Under the pieces are notes generated by a model. It was not told where the DNA came from, did not search any database, and was given only the letters and a program-made list of their open reading frames with translations. Positions 18,369 through 25,933 of a DNA stretch of 63,058 nucleotides are shown here, one piece after another; the first letter of the stretch is position 1; every line of letters starts with the position of its first letter. Origin of the DNA: Actinomycetota bacterium (GTDB lineage: Bacteria > Actinomycetota > Actinomycetes > S36-B12 > CAIYMF01); contig JAIUOK010000026.1 of NCBI GenBank assembly GCA_020161245.1, forward strand, positions 1-63,058, in the 5' to 3' direction. Both the position numbers and the translations under genes were made by a program.

Positions 18369-20386
18369 ACGACCAGCGCGCCGCCGTCCCGTCCTGCCAT
18401 GCCGACGTCGTCGCCGTCGACGCGCCGCCGGGGACCCCGGTGGTCGCCCTGGTGGGCAACCCCAACGTCGGCAAGTCCACGCTGTTCAACCGGCTCACCG
18501 GATCCGGCCGCGACGTCGGCAACTGGCCGGGCACCACGGTCGCCGTCGGCCGTGCGCTCTGGACCGACGAGGACCTCGGGCAGGCCGTGCTGCTCGACCT
18601 GCCCGGCGCGGTCAGCCTCGACCCGCAGTCGCCCGACGAGGAGCTGACGCGCGACCTCGTCTCACGGCCGGATCCGCGCGACCGCCCCGATCTCGTCGTG
18701 GTCGTCGCGTCCGCGGTGCATCTGGCGCGCGGCCTCTATCTGCTGCGGCAGGTGCTCGAGGCCGAGGTGCCCTGCCTGCTCGCCGTGACCATGGGCGATG
18801 TGGCCTCGCGACGCGGCATCACCGTCGACGCCGACGAGCTCGCCGCCGCGGCCGGTGTGCCGGTCGTGGTGGTCGACCCCCGCCGCGGTGCGGGCGCCCG
18901 CGACCTCGTGCGCGCCGTGGCGCTGTCGCTGCAGCCCGGCCCGGCGGGCCTCTGCGGCGTCGACGGATGCACCTGCCCGCGCGGCGACTGCAGCTGCGAC
19001 CACGACCCGCTGGCCGGTCCGGTCGCCGCGGCGGGCACCGACGACGAGGCGCTCGCCCGCGCCGAGGAGCGGTTCGCCTGGGTGGCCGGAGCCACGGCCG
19101 TCTCGGTGCACCGGCGCCACGACGCCCGCGACACCTGGAGCGACCGGCTCGACCGGGTCACCACCGCGCCCGTCGTAGGGCCGCTGGTGTTCCTCGCCGT
19201 CATGTGGGTGGTCTTCCAGCTCACCACCACCGTCGCCGCACCGCTGCAGGAGTGGCTCGACGCGCTGGTGTCCGGCCCGGTCTCCGCCGCGGCCACGCGC
19301 CTGCTCGACGCCGTCGGGCTCGGCGGTACCTGGGTGCAGGGCCTCGTCGTCGACGGGCTCATCGCCGGCGTCGGCATGCTGCTCACCTTCGTGCCGCTCA
19401 TGGCTGTGATGTTCGCGCTGCTCAGCCTGCTCGAGGACTCGGGCTACCTCGCCCGCGCCGCCGTCGTCACCGACCGCTCGATGCGGGCCATCGGCCTGCC
19501 GGGCCGGGCGTTCCTCCCCCTCGTCGTCGGGTTCGGCTGCAACGTGCCCGCCATCAGCGGCACCCGGGTGCTGCCGGACGCCCGACAGCGCCTGCTCACG
19601 GTGCTGCTCGTCCCGTTCACCTCCTGCACGGCACGCCTCACCGTCTACGTCCTGGTCGCGACGACGTTCTTCGGCGACCGCGCCGGCACCGTGGTCTTCG
19701 CGATGTACGTCGTGTCGATCCTGTTCGTGATCGTCGTGGGCCGCCTGCTCCGGTCGACGCTGCTGCGACGCATGCCCGACGACCCGCTGGTGCTCGACCT
19801 CCCGCCGTACCAGCTGCCGATGCTGAGGCTGGTGGCGGCCGGGTCCTGGCGGCGGCTGCGCGGCTTCCTGCGGACCGCGAGCGGCATCATCGTCGTCACC
19901 GTGATCGTCGTCTGGGCGCTCAGCGCGACACCCGCACCCGGCAGCTCCGGGACGTTCGGCCAGGTCCCGGTGCAGGACAGCGTGTACGCCGCCACCGCCG
20001 GCGCCGTCGCCCCCGTCTTCGACCCCGCCGGCTTCGGCTCGTGGGAGTCGACGAGCGCGCTCATGGTCGGCTTCGTGGCCAAGGAGGCGATCATCTCCTC
20101 GTGGGCGCAGACGTTCGCCACCGCCGAGCCCCAGGCGGCCGACACCCCCGGCTCGCTCGGCGACGCCCTGCAGATCAGCTTCACCGAGTCGTCCGGCGGC
20201 TACCCGATCCCCGCCGTGCTGGCCTTCCTCGTCTTCCTCCTCGCCTACACGCCGTGCGTCGCCACACTGGCGGCGCAGCGGCGCGAGGTGGGCCTGCGCT
20301 GGACGCTCACCGGCGTCGGCATCCAGCTCGTGATCGCCTGGACGGTCGCCGTCGTGGTGTTCCAGGTCGGACGGCTGATCGCATGA
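18365..20386 (+). CDS. feoB: FeoB ferrous iron transporter
   Basis: 673 aa from GTG 18365. The N-terminal G domain has VALVGNPNVGKSTLFNRLTG (G1), NWPGTTV (G2) and DLPGAVSL (G3). The G4 position is AVTMGD, where E. coli FeoB has NMLD, so the guanine-contacting Asn is Thr here. A cysteine cluster (CGVDGCTCPRGDCSCDHD) follows near residue 200. The membrane part has the two gate motifs, VGFGCNVPAISGTRVL and LAYTPCVATLAAQR, with their conserved cysteines. It imports Fe(II) across the membrane. Shorter than E. coli FeoB (773 aa), with a compact helical spacer. Overlaps feoA and the feoC-like gene by 4 bp each. Confidence 0.95.
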   Translation: MNDQRAAVPSCHADVVAVDAPPGTPVVALVGNPNVGKSTLFNRLTGSGRDVGNWPGTTVAVGRALWTDEDLGQAVLLDLPGAVSLDPQSPDEELTRDLVSRPDPRDRPDLVVVVASAVHLARGLYLLRQVLEAEVPCLLAVTMGDVASRRGITVDADELAAAAGVPVVVVDPRRGAGARDLVRAVALSLQPGPAGLCGVDGCTCPRGDCSCDHDPLAGPVAAAGTDDEALARAEERFAWVAGATAVSVHRRHDARDTWSDRLDRVTTAPVVGPLVFLAVMWVVFQLTTTVAAPLQEWLDALVSGPVSAAATRLLDAVGLGGTWVQGLVVDGLIAGVGMLLTFVPLMAVMFALLSLLEDSGYLARAAVVTDRSMRAIGLPGRAFLPLVVGFGCNVPAISGTRVLPDARQRLLTVLLVPFTSCTARLTVYVLVATTFFGDRAGTVVFAMYVVSILFVIVVGRLLRSTLLRRMPDDPLVLDLPPYQLPMLRLVAAGSWRRLRGFLRTASGIIVVTVIVVWALSATPAPGSSGTFGQVPVQDSVYAATAGAVAPVFDPAGFGSWESTSALMVGFVAKEAIISSWAQTFATAEPQAADTPGSLGDALQISFTESSGGYPIPAVLAFLVFLLAYTPCVATLAAQRREVGLRWTLTGVGIQLVIAWTVAVVVFQVGRLIA

Positions 20387-20658
20387 GCGGCCTGCAGCAG
20401 GTGCTCGACGTCGTCGCCGCCTCCGACGGCACGACGACGGTCGACGGCATCGCGGAGCGCACGGGACTCGACCCCGACCTCGTGCGCGTGGCGCTGCACC
20501 AGCTCGTGGCGCTGGGCCGGCTCGGGCGCGACGGGGTGGCGCTGTCGTGCCCCGACGACGGCTGCGGCGGCTGCACGAGCAGCGCGACCACGTGCGGCAC
20601 CGCCGGCCGCGGCTCGCTCGTGACCCTCACACTGCGCCCGCCGGCCCCACGGGGCTAG
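20383..20658 (+). CDS. FeoC-like winged-helix protein with cysteine cluster
   Basis: 91 aa; ATG 20383 overlaps the feoB stop (ATGA). The first 60 residues form a winged-helix fold: LQQVLDVVAASDGTTTVDGIAERTGLDPDLVRVALHQL. Then CPDDGCGGCTSSATTC, four cysteines that could hold an Fe-S cluster or another metal, as in FeoC of enteric bacteria. The order feoA-feoB-feoC matches known operons. FeoC may protect FeoB from proteolysis or sense iron or oxygen. Sequence identity to classical FeoC is low, so the assignment rests on context, fold pattern and cysteines. Confidence 0.75.
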   Translation: MSGLQQVLDVVAASDGTTTVDGIAERTGLDPDLVRVALHQLVALGRLGRDGVALSCPDDGCGGCTSSATTCGTAGRGSLVTLTLRPPAPRG

Positions 20659-20669
20659 CGTCGGACGGC

Positions 20670-21461
20670 GTGACCACCCACAGCACCGCCGCACAGCGCT
20701 GGCGCGACGACCTCGCCTCCTGGGCCATCCCGCCCGAGATCCTGGCCGCCGCGCCGGAGGACCCGTGGATCCACCCGGTCGAGATGTTCGCCGTCGTCGG
20801 CGACGTGCCGGACTCCCCGTCGCACGCCATGGCTCGCGAGGCGCTGCCCGAGGGCGGCAGCGTGCTCGACGTCGGCTGCGGCGGCGGCCGCGCCTCGGCG
20901 GCACTGGTGGCACGAGCAGGGCGCACGACCGGCGTCGACTCCAGCGAGCGGATGCTCGCCTCGTTCGCCGAGGCGATGTCGGCGCTCGGCCTCGCGCACG
21001 ACGAGGTGCTGGGCCGCTGGCCCGACGACGAGGCAGGGGCACCCGTCGCAGACGTGGTGGTCTGCCACCACGTCGTCTACAACGTGCCGGACCTGCCTGC
21101 GTTCCTCCGGGCGCTGTCGGCGCACGCCCGCAGGCGCGTCGTGTGCGAGCTGCCCCTGCTGCACCCGCTGTCGCACATGTCGCCGCTGTGGGCGCGGTTC
21201 TGGGACCTGGAGCGGCCCACCGCGCCGACCGCGGACGACTGCCTCGCCGTGGCCCTCGAGTCGGGCATCCCCGCGCAACTCGACGTGTGGGACGACGAGC
21301 CGTTCGAGGCGCGCAGCCCGCTCACGCTCGAGCAGCGGGCCCACCATCTGCGCGTGCGGCTGTGCCTGCCCGCCGAGCGCGAGCCGGAGGTGCTGGCCGC
21401 GCTCGTCGAGCAGGGGCCGGCGCGCCACCGGCGCACGGCGACGCTGTGGTGGGACGTCTGA
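20670..21461 (+). CDS. class I SAM-dependent methyltransferase
   Basis: 263 aa from GTG 20670, 11 bp after the feoC-like stop. The SAM-binding motif I is GGSVLDVGCGGGRASAAL, followed by TTGVDSSERMLASFAE (acidic residue at strand 2) and VADVVVCHHVVYNVPDLPAFL (motif post II). The C-terminal half is variable. The fold is the Rossmann methyltransferase; substrate unknown. Close spacing suggests cotranscription with the feo operon, which may be incidental. It converges on the USP gene. Confidence 0.85.
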   Translation: MTTHSTAAQRWRDDLASWAIPPEILAAAPEDPWIHPVEMFAVVGDVPDSPSHAMAREALPEGGSVLDVGCGGGRASAALVARAGRTTGVDSSERMLASFAEAMSALGLAHDEVLGRWPDDEAGAPVADVVVCHHVVYNVPDLPAFLRALSAHARRRVVCELPLLHPLSHMSPLWARFWDLERPTAPTADDCLAVALESGIPAQLDVWDDEPFEARSPLTLEQRAHHLRVRLCLPAEREPEVLAALVEQGPARHRRTATLWWDV

Positions 21462-21471
21462 CGCCGTAGCG

Positions 21472-22329
21472 CTACGCCGGGACGACGACCACGGGGCAGC
21501 GGACGGCGTCCAGGCACGCGCGCGTGACCGACCCGACCACCTGGCCGGAGACCCCGGCGTGGCCGTGCGCGCCCACCACGACGAGGGAGGCGTGCTCGGA
21601 CTCCTGGCCCAGCAGCATCGAGGGGCTGCCCGCAGCGAGGACGTGCTCGACCACGAGCCCGGGAGCCTCAGCCCGGGCGAGGCGGACCGACTCGGCGAGC
21701 ACCCCGCGTGCCGCGGACTCCTGCGCGTCGACGACGTCCTGCGAGATCGGCAGCGCGTCGAAGCCCGAGGCGGGTGCGGCCTGCCATGCATGCACCAGCA
21801 CGAGACCGATGCCGCGCTCGGCCGCAGCGCGCGCCGCGAACCGCACGGCGGCGTCGGACGCAGGCGACCCGTCGACTCCCACGACGACCGGGCCGGCGAC
21901 GACGACGCTGTCCTCGCGCACGACGACGACCGGCACCTGCGGGTGGCTGGCGACGCGATGGCTCACGCTGCCGACGAGCAGCCGGCCGAGCCAGCCGCGC
22001 CCGTGGCAGCCCACGACCACGAGCTCGGCGTCGCGGGACGCCGCGGTGAGCGCGCTGGCGGCATCGGCGTGCACCGTCGTCGTCGTGACGGCGACGTCGG
22101 GCGCCAGCTCGGCGGCACGCTCGGCGCACCGCCGCAGCAGCGGCCCGTCGACGCGCTCCTCGAAGGCGGGGGCCCCGAACGCCGGGGCGCCGACCAGCTC
22201 CACGTGCGTGCTGGCGTGCAGCACCTCGAGGGGTGCTGCCCTGCGTGCGGCCTCGAGGACCGCCCAGTCGAGCGCGGCGTCGGAGCAACGCGTCCCATCG
22301 ACTCCGACGATGACCTTCCGGACGTCCAT
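21472..22329 (-). CDS. universal stress protein with two USP domains
   Basis: 285 aa from ATG 22329, with GGAGG 5 nt upstream. Two tandem domains: the first begins KVIVGVDGTRCSDAALDWAV and ends VVVGCHGRGWLGRLLVGSVS; the second begins VVVGVDGSPASDAAVRFAAR and ends VVVGAHGHAGVSGQVVGSVT. Both keep the ATP-binding G-2x-G-9x-G(S/T) signature. Tandem USPs are abundant in actinobacteria and are associated with hypoxia and stress. It lies downstream of menG on the same strand with a 109-bp gap. Confidence 0.93.
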   Translation of the reverse strand: MDVRKVIVGVDGTRCSDAALDWAVLEAARRAAPLEVLHASTHVELVGAPAFGAPAFEERVDGPLLRRCAERAAELAPDVAVTTTTVHADAASALTAASRDAELVVVGCHGRGWLGRLLVGSVSHRVASHPQVPVVVVREDSVVVAGPVVVGVDGSPASDAAVRFAARAAAERGIGLVLVHAWQAAPASGFDALPISQDVVDAQESAARGVLAESVRLARAEAPGLVVEHVLAAGSPSMLLGQESEHASLVVVGAHGHAGVSGQVVGSVTRACLDAVRCPVVVVPA

Positions 22330-22438
22330 GACGACCTCCGTCCCTGCCGGTGGTGCTGACTCCATCCCACTCCTCGGCAGGGGGTCGTTGCCACCCGGAC
22401 GTACCCGCCGCGCGGGTAGGGATGCAGAGCGGCGAGGG

Positions 22439-23191
22439 TCAGTCGCGGAAGCCGCGGTGCAGTGCCACGACGCCGCCGTGGATGTTCATCCATTCGACGT
22501 CGCGCCAGCCGGCGTCGGCGAGGTGGCCGGCGAGCGTGCGCTGGTCGGGCCAGGCCTGGATCGACTCGGCGAGGTACGTGTAGGCGTCGGGGTTGCTGGC
22601 CACAGCCCGTGCGAGCGAGGGGATCGCGCCCATGAGGTACTCGCTGTAGACGGTGTTGACGACCTTGTTCGTCGGGTGGCTGAACTCGCAGACCACGAGC
22701 CGTCCGCCAGGGCGCACCACGCGGTGCAGCTCGCGCAGCGCCTGCATCGGGTCCTGGGTGTTGCGCAGGCCGAACGACATCGTGGCGCCGTCGAAGACGC
22801 CGTCGCCGAACGGCAGGTGCAGCGCGTCGCCGGCGGTGAACTGCAGGCTCGGACGGCGCACGTGGCCGACCATGAGCATGCCCAGCGAGAAGTCGCACGG
22901 GACCACGCGCGCGCCGCGCTCGGCGATGGGCAGGCTCGACGTCCCGGTGCCGGCCGCGAGGTCGAGGATGACCTCGCCCGGCCGTGGCGCGACCGCGTTG
23001 ACGAGCGCCTTGCGCCACACGCGCGTCTGCCCGAGGGCGAGGACCTCGTTGCAGACGTCGTAGCGGTCGGCGACACCGTCGAACATGTCGGCGACGTCGG
23101 ACGGGATCTTGCGCAGCGTCGCCCGGCGCCAGTGGGTGTCCTTGCGCGGGGCGGAGTGCAGGAGCGGGAGGAGGCTCGTGGCCGCTGGCAT
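22439..23191 (-). CDS. menG: demethylmenaquinone methyltransferase (UbiE/MenG type)
   Basis: 250 aa from ATG 23191; the AAGGGG ribosome site is 9 nt before it, whereas ATG 23200 is too close. UbiE/MenG signatures are [40 protein letters not shown] (SAM motif I), [18 protein letters not shown] (the UbiE signature) and [18 protein letters not shown]. It methylates demethylmenaquinone in the last step of menaquinone synthesis, which fits an actinobacterium with cytochrome bd and sulfide:quinone oxidoreductase. Some UbiE-like proteins have other substrates, so the role is by similarity. Confidence 0.88.
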   Translation of the reverse strand: MPAATSLLPLLHSAPRKDTHWRRATLRKIPSDVADMFDGVADRYDVCNEVLALGQTRVWRKALVNAVAPRPGEVILDLAAGTGTSSLPIAERGARVVPCDFSLGMLMVGHVRRPSLQFTAGDALHLPFGDGVFDGATMSFGLRNTQDPMQALRELHRVVRPGGRLVVCEFSHPTNKVVNTVYSEYLMGAIPSLARAVASNPDAYTYLAESIQAWPDQRTLAGHLADAGWRDVEWMNIHGGVVALHRGFRD

Positions 23192-23352
23192 CGTCGCCAT
23201 CCCCTTCCGGGGGTCTCGTGGTGGTCGCTCGCTGTCGATCGTAGAAAGTTCATCGACCGCATCTGAGGTCTTCGCGACGAGTCGCCGTGTCTCGTGCACC
23301 ACACAACCCCCCGGGGGTATGCCGCCCGTCACGAAGGCTGCCCTGAGAAACG

Positions 23353-23392
23353 CGACGACGGCGGCACCCGAGGAGGGGTGCCGCCGTCGTCG
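23353..23392 (-). terminator. hairpin terminator of the antitoxin-like gene
   Basis: A perfect 17-bp stem (23353-23369 with 23376-23392) around a 6-nt loop, 17 bp after the stop of the minus-strand antitoxin-like gene and before the menG promoter region. Confidence 0.85.
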
Positions 23393-23409
23393 AGCTGTGC
23401 GCGCTGCGC

Positions 23410-23577
23410 CTAGATGTTGTCCTTGGCGATCTGCGCGGCCTGGTCCACGGCGCCGTCGACGGCGTCCGGGGTCTTCTCCTTGACCGCGTCCGCGGCCTGG
23501 TCGATGGCGTCGTCCACGCCGGCGTCGCCGCCGAGCATGTCCTTGGCCTTGTTGACCATGTCTCCGAGCCCGCCCAT
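23410..23577 (-). CDS. small MT0933/Rv0909-like antitoxin-family protein
   Basis: 55 aa from ATG 23577, with AGAGGGG about 7 nt upstream. The protein is [16 protein letters not shown] followed by an amphipathic, Asp/Ala/Lys-rich helix ([20 protein letters not shown], then [11 protein letters not shown]). It matches the small, highly charged proteins grouped as MT0933-like antitoxins in mycobacteria and relatives. Many members have no visible toxin and may be general stress-type (CsbD-like) helices instead. No toxin gene is adjacent here. Confidence 0.65.
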   Translation of the reverse strand: MGGLGDMVNKAKDMLGGDAGVDDAIDQAADAVKEKTPDAVDGAVDQAAQIAKDNI

Positions 23578-23861
23578 CGGCTGCCCCTCTCAGTCCGGCG
23601 TCCCGCGTCCAGCGCGGCCTGGGGCCCACTGTGGCGCGGGTCACGTCGGCCCGCACCCCGAAGATCCACGGCGTCCCTGGCGGAGGGGACAGCCGGCTCC
23701 GGCGCGCCCTTTCTCACCCGCTGGGGATGACCTCGCCGCGCGCACACCCCGACCCTGGCCGGTCTCCCGCGCGCGCACGCATCGCGATGGTTGACTCCTC
23801 CGCGGGAGGGGGCCGCCAAGCAGCGCCGCCTCGACCTGACCGTGTCCTGGGAGGCACCACC

Positions 23862-25460
23862 GTGAGCAGCGCAGTCCAGCAGGCCGACGCCGGCACCGCC
23901 CCGCCGCGGGCCAAGGCGGTACTCGCGACCCTCATCCTGGTCGCCGCCGTCGCCAACCTCCCGCTCGCCGTCGCCAACGTCGCGCTGCCCGACATCGGGC
24001 TGGCGTTCGACGCCTCGCAGACCCAGCTCAACCTCGTCGCCGTCGGGTACTCCCTCGGCCTGGCCGCGTCGGTGCTGTGGCTCGGCGCCGTCGGCGACCG
24101 CTACGGGCGCAAGCGGATGCTGCTGATCGGCGTCGTGCTCTCGCTGCCGGCGTGCCTGCTCGCCGCATGGGCGCCGAGCATCCAGGTGCTCATCGCGGCC
24201 CGCATCATCGGCGGCCTCGCCGCCGGCATGGCGTACCCGACGACACTGTCGCTCATCACCGCCCTGTGGTCGGGCCCCGGCCGCACCCGCTCCATCGCGC
24301 TGTGGTCGGCGACGGGCGGTGGCATCTCCGCCCTCGGCCCTCTCATCGCCGGTGTGCTGCTCGCGCACTACTGGTGGGGGTCGGTCTTCCTCGTGACGCT
24401 CCCCCTCATCGCCGTCGCGATCCCCCTCACGCTCAAGGTGATCCCGGCCCACGTCAACGAGGCGACCGAGCCGGTCGACAACCTCGGCGGCATCCTGTCG
24501 GCGCTGCTCGTCGGCTCCGCCATCCTCGCGATCAACTTCGCGGCGGTGCCCAACAGCGGCACCCTCGTGCTCAGCCTGTCGATCATCGCGCTGGCCTCGC
24601 TGATCGCCTTCGTGCTCCGCCAGCGCCGTGCGGCCAACCCGCTGTACGACCTGTCGGTCGCCGCGCGGCCGATCTTCTGGGTGGCGGCCTGCGCGGGCAT
24701 CATCGTGTTCGGCTCGCTCATGGGCGCGATGTTCATCGGCCAGCAGTTCCTGCAGAACGTCCTCGGCTACAGCACCATCCAGGCCGGTCTCGCGATCCTC
24801 CCGGCAGCCGTCTTCATGGTGCTGGCCGCGCCGCGCTCGGCCAAGCTGGTCGAGGCGCGTGGCGCCCGCTCCACGCTGCTGCTCGGCTACGTGTTCGTGC
24901 TGCTCGGCTTCCTCACCATGCTGCTGCTGTGGAAGGAGGGCGCGGCGTACTGGTCGGTCGGCCTCGGCTACGCCTTCGTCGGCCTCGGCGTCGGTCTGGC
25001 AGGCACACCGGCGTCGCACTCGCTCACGGGCGCCGTCCCGGTGTCGCGCGCCGGCATGGCGTCGGGCACGGCCGACCTCCAGCGCGACCTCGGCGGCGCG
25101 ATCATGCAGTCGATCCTGGGCGCGCTGCTCACCGCCGGCTACGCCTCGGCCATCAACAGCGCCATCGCAGGCTCCCCCAACGCCGACCAGGTGACGTCGT
25201 CGGTGCAGTCGCAGCTGACGAAGTCCTTCGCCAGCGCCGAGACCATCGCCCAGCAGTACCCGCAGTACTCCGACGCGATCATCCAGGCGGCGAAGACGTC
25301 CTTCGTCGAGGGCCAGGACTGGGCCTACATCGCCGGCATCATCGCCGTCCTCCTCGGGGCCGTCCTGGTCGCCCTCAAGTTCCCCAAGTACGAGAAGGAG
25401 AAGGCCCTGCTCGCCGAGTACCACCAGCAGGACCTCGCCACCCAGAACCCCCCAGCCTGA
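23862..25460 (+). CDS. MFS transporter, DHA2 (drug:H+ antiporter) family
   Basis: 532 aa from GTG 23862, with GGGAGG 8 nt upstream. About 14 membrane helices. Motif [17 protein letters not shown], lies between helices 2 and 3, and helix 5 has the antiporter-type [14 protein letters not shown]. The first helix region [25 protein letters not shown] is typical of DHA2 members. These pumps export hydrophobic compounds in exchange for protons; the substrate is unknown. The C-terminal tail [15 protein letters not shown] is cytoplasmic. No regulator gene is adjacent. Confidence 0.9.
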   Translation: MSSAVQQADAGTAPPRAKAVLATLILVAAVANLPLAVANVALPDIGLAFDASQTQLNLVAVGYSLGLAASVLWLGAVGDRYGRKRMLLIGVVLSLPACLLAAWAPSIQVLIAARIIGGLAAGMAYPTTLSLITALWSGPGRTRSIALWSATGGGISALGPLIAGVLLAHYWWGSVFLVTLPLIAVAIPLTLKVIPAHVNEATEPVDNLGGILSALLVGSAILAINFAAVPNSGTLVLSLSIIALASLIAFVLRQRRAANPLYDLSVAARPIFWVAACAGIIVFGSLMGAMFIGQQFLQNVLGYSTIQAGLAILPAAVFMVLAAPRSAKLVEARGARSTLLLGYVFVLLGFLTMLLLWKEGAAYWSVGLGYAFVGLGVGLAGTPASHSLTGAVPVSRAGMASGTADLQRDLGGAIMQSILGALLTAGYASAINSAIAGSPNADQVTSSVQSQLTKSFASAETIAQQYPQYSDAIIQAAKTSFVEGQDWAYIAGIIAVLLGAVLVALKFPKYEKEKALLAEYHQQDLATQNPPA

Positions 25461-25729
25461 CCCCACCCCAGCCCCCGAAACCGACGGGCCAGGGCCCAGG
25501 GGGCATGAGTGGCATCCCTGTCCGGCTCTATGAGTCATGGGGACCCCTCACCCGAACCGCCCCACAACGAGAAGCGACGGCCGGGAGCGACAGCGCGGGG
25601 ACCGGGCGCCGGGCGAAGCCCGTCCGCCCGGGACCCGCAGAGTCTGTCCCTCCCCCACAGCGAAACCCCCACCGACGACCGACAGGCCGACCCGGCCCGC
25701 CTGCGACACAGGGCAGAAGGGCCTGGGGA

Positions 25730-25802
25730 GGAGGGGGCTGGGCAGTGCCGGGCTGAGATTTCAAGCCTGACGATCGAAGCACGGCACTGCGCAGCCCCCT
25801 CC
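25730..25802. repeat. long inverted repeat in a 473-bp gene-free region
   Basis: Arms of 21 bp, 25730-25750 and 25782-25802, are complementary at 20 of 21 positions. The 31-nt loop contains GGCTGAGATTTCAAGCC, itself partly palindromic. It lies between the MFS and glgX genes (25461-25933), which are convergent. Nothing in the gap looks like a convincing gene, although several chance reading frames cross it. Candidates are a REP/MITE-like element, a structured RNA or an elaborate terminator. Confidence 0.6.
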
Positions 25803-25817
25803 GACCCGAAGGGTCGG
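25801..25817. terminator. hairpin between MFS and glgX
   Basis: CCGACCC-GAA-GGGTCGG, a 7-bp perfect stem with a 3-nt loop, directly abutting the longer inverted repeat. It is placed between convergent genes and may act as a terminator for either. Confidence 0.5.
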
Positions 25818-25933
25818 TCACACAACGCCACGACCCAGCCGACCGTCCAGCCCGGGACCGCCAGGCCGACCACGCCACGAACGATGAAGGTCCGAAAACG
25901 ACGGGTCTAGTGCACGCGCTGGGCCCCCGCTGG

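Noticed and set aside
23305..23320. A second CsoR-like palindrome (AACCCCCC/GGGGGTAT) upstream of menG
   Set aside because: Only one arm keeps the outer ATA/TAT bases and the symmetry centre is shifted, so it may be a chance GC-rich palindrome.
23410..23794. Plus-strand frame of 126 codons opposite the antitoxin-like gene
   Set aside because: Its product is Ala/Ser/Pro-rich without motif, while the minus-strand gene has a ribosome site, family resemblance and a terminator.
25461..25933. Several 70-130-codon frames in the MFS-glgX gap
   Set aside because: Low-complexity Arg/Pro/Gly translations on both strands with no ribosome sites; the hairpins explain the region better.
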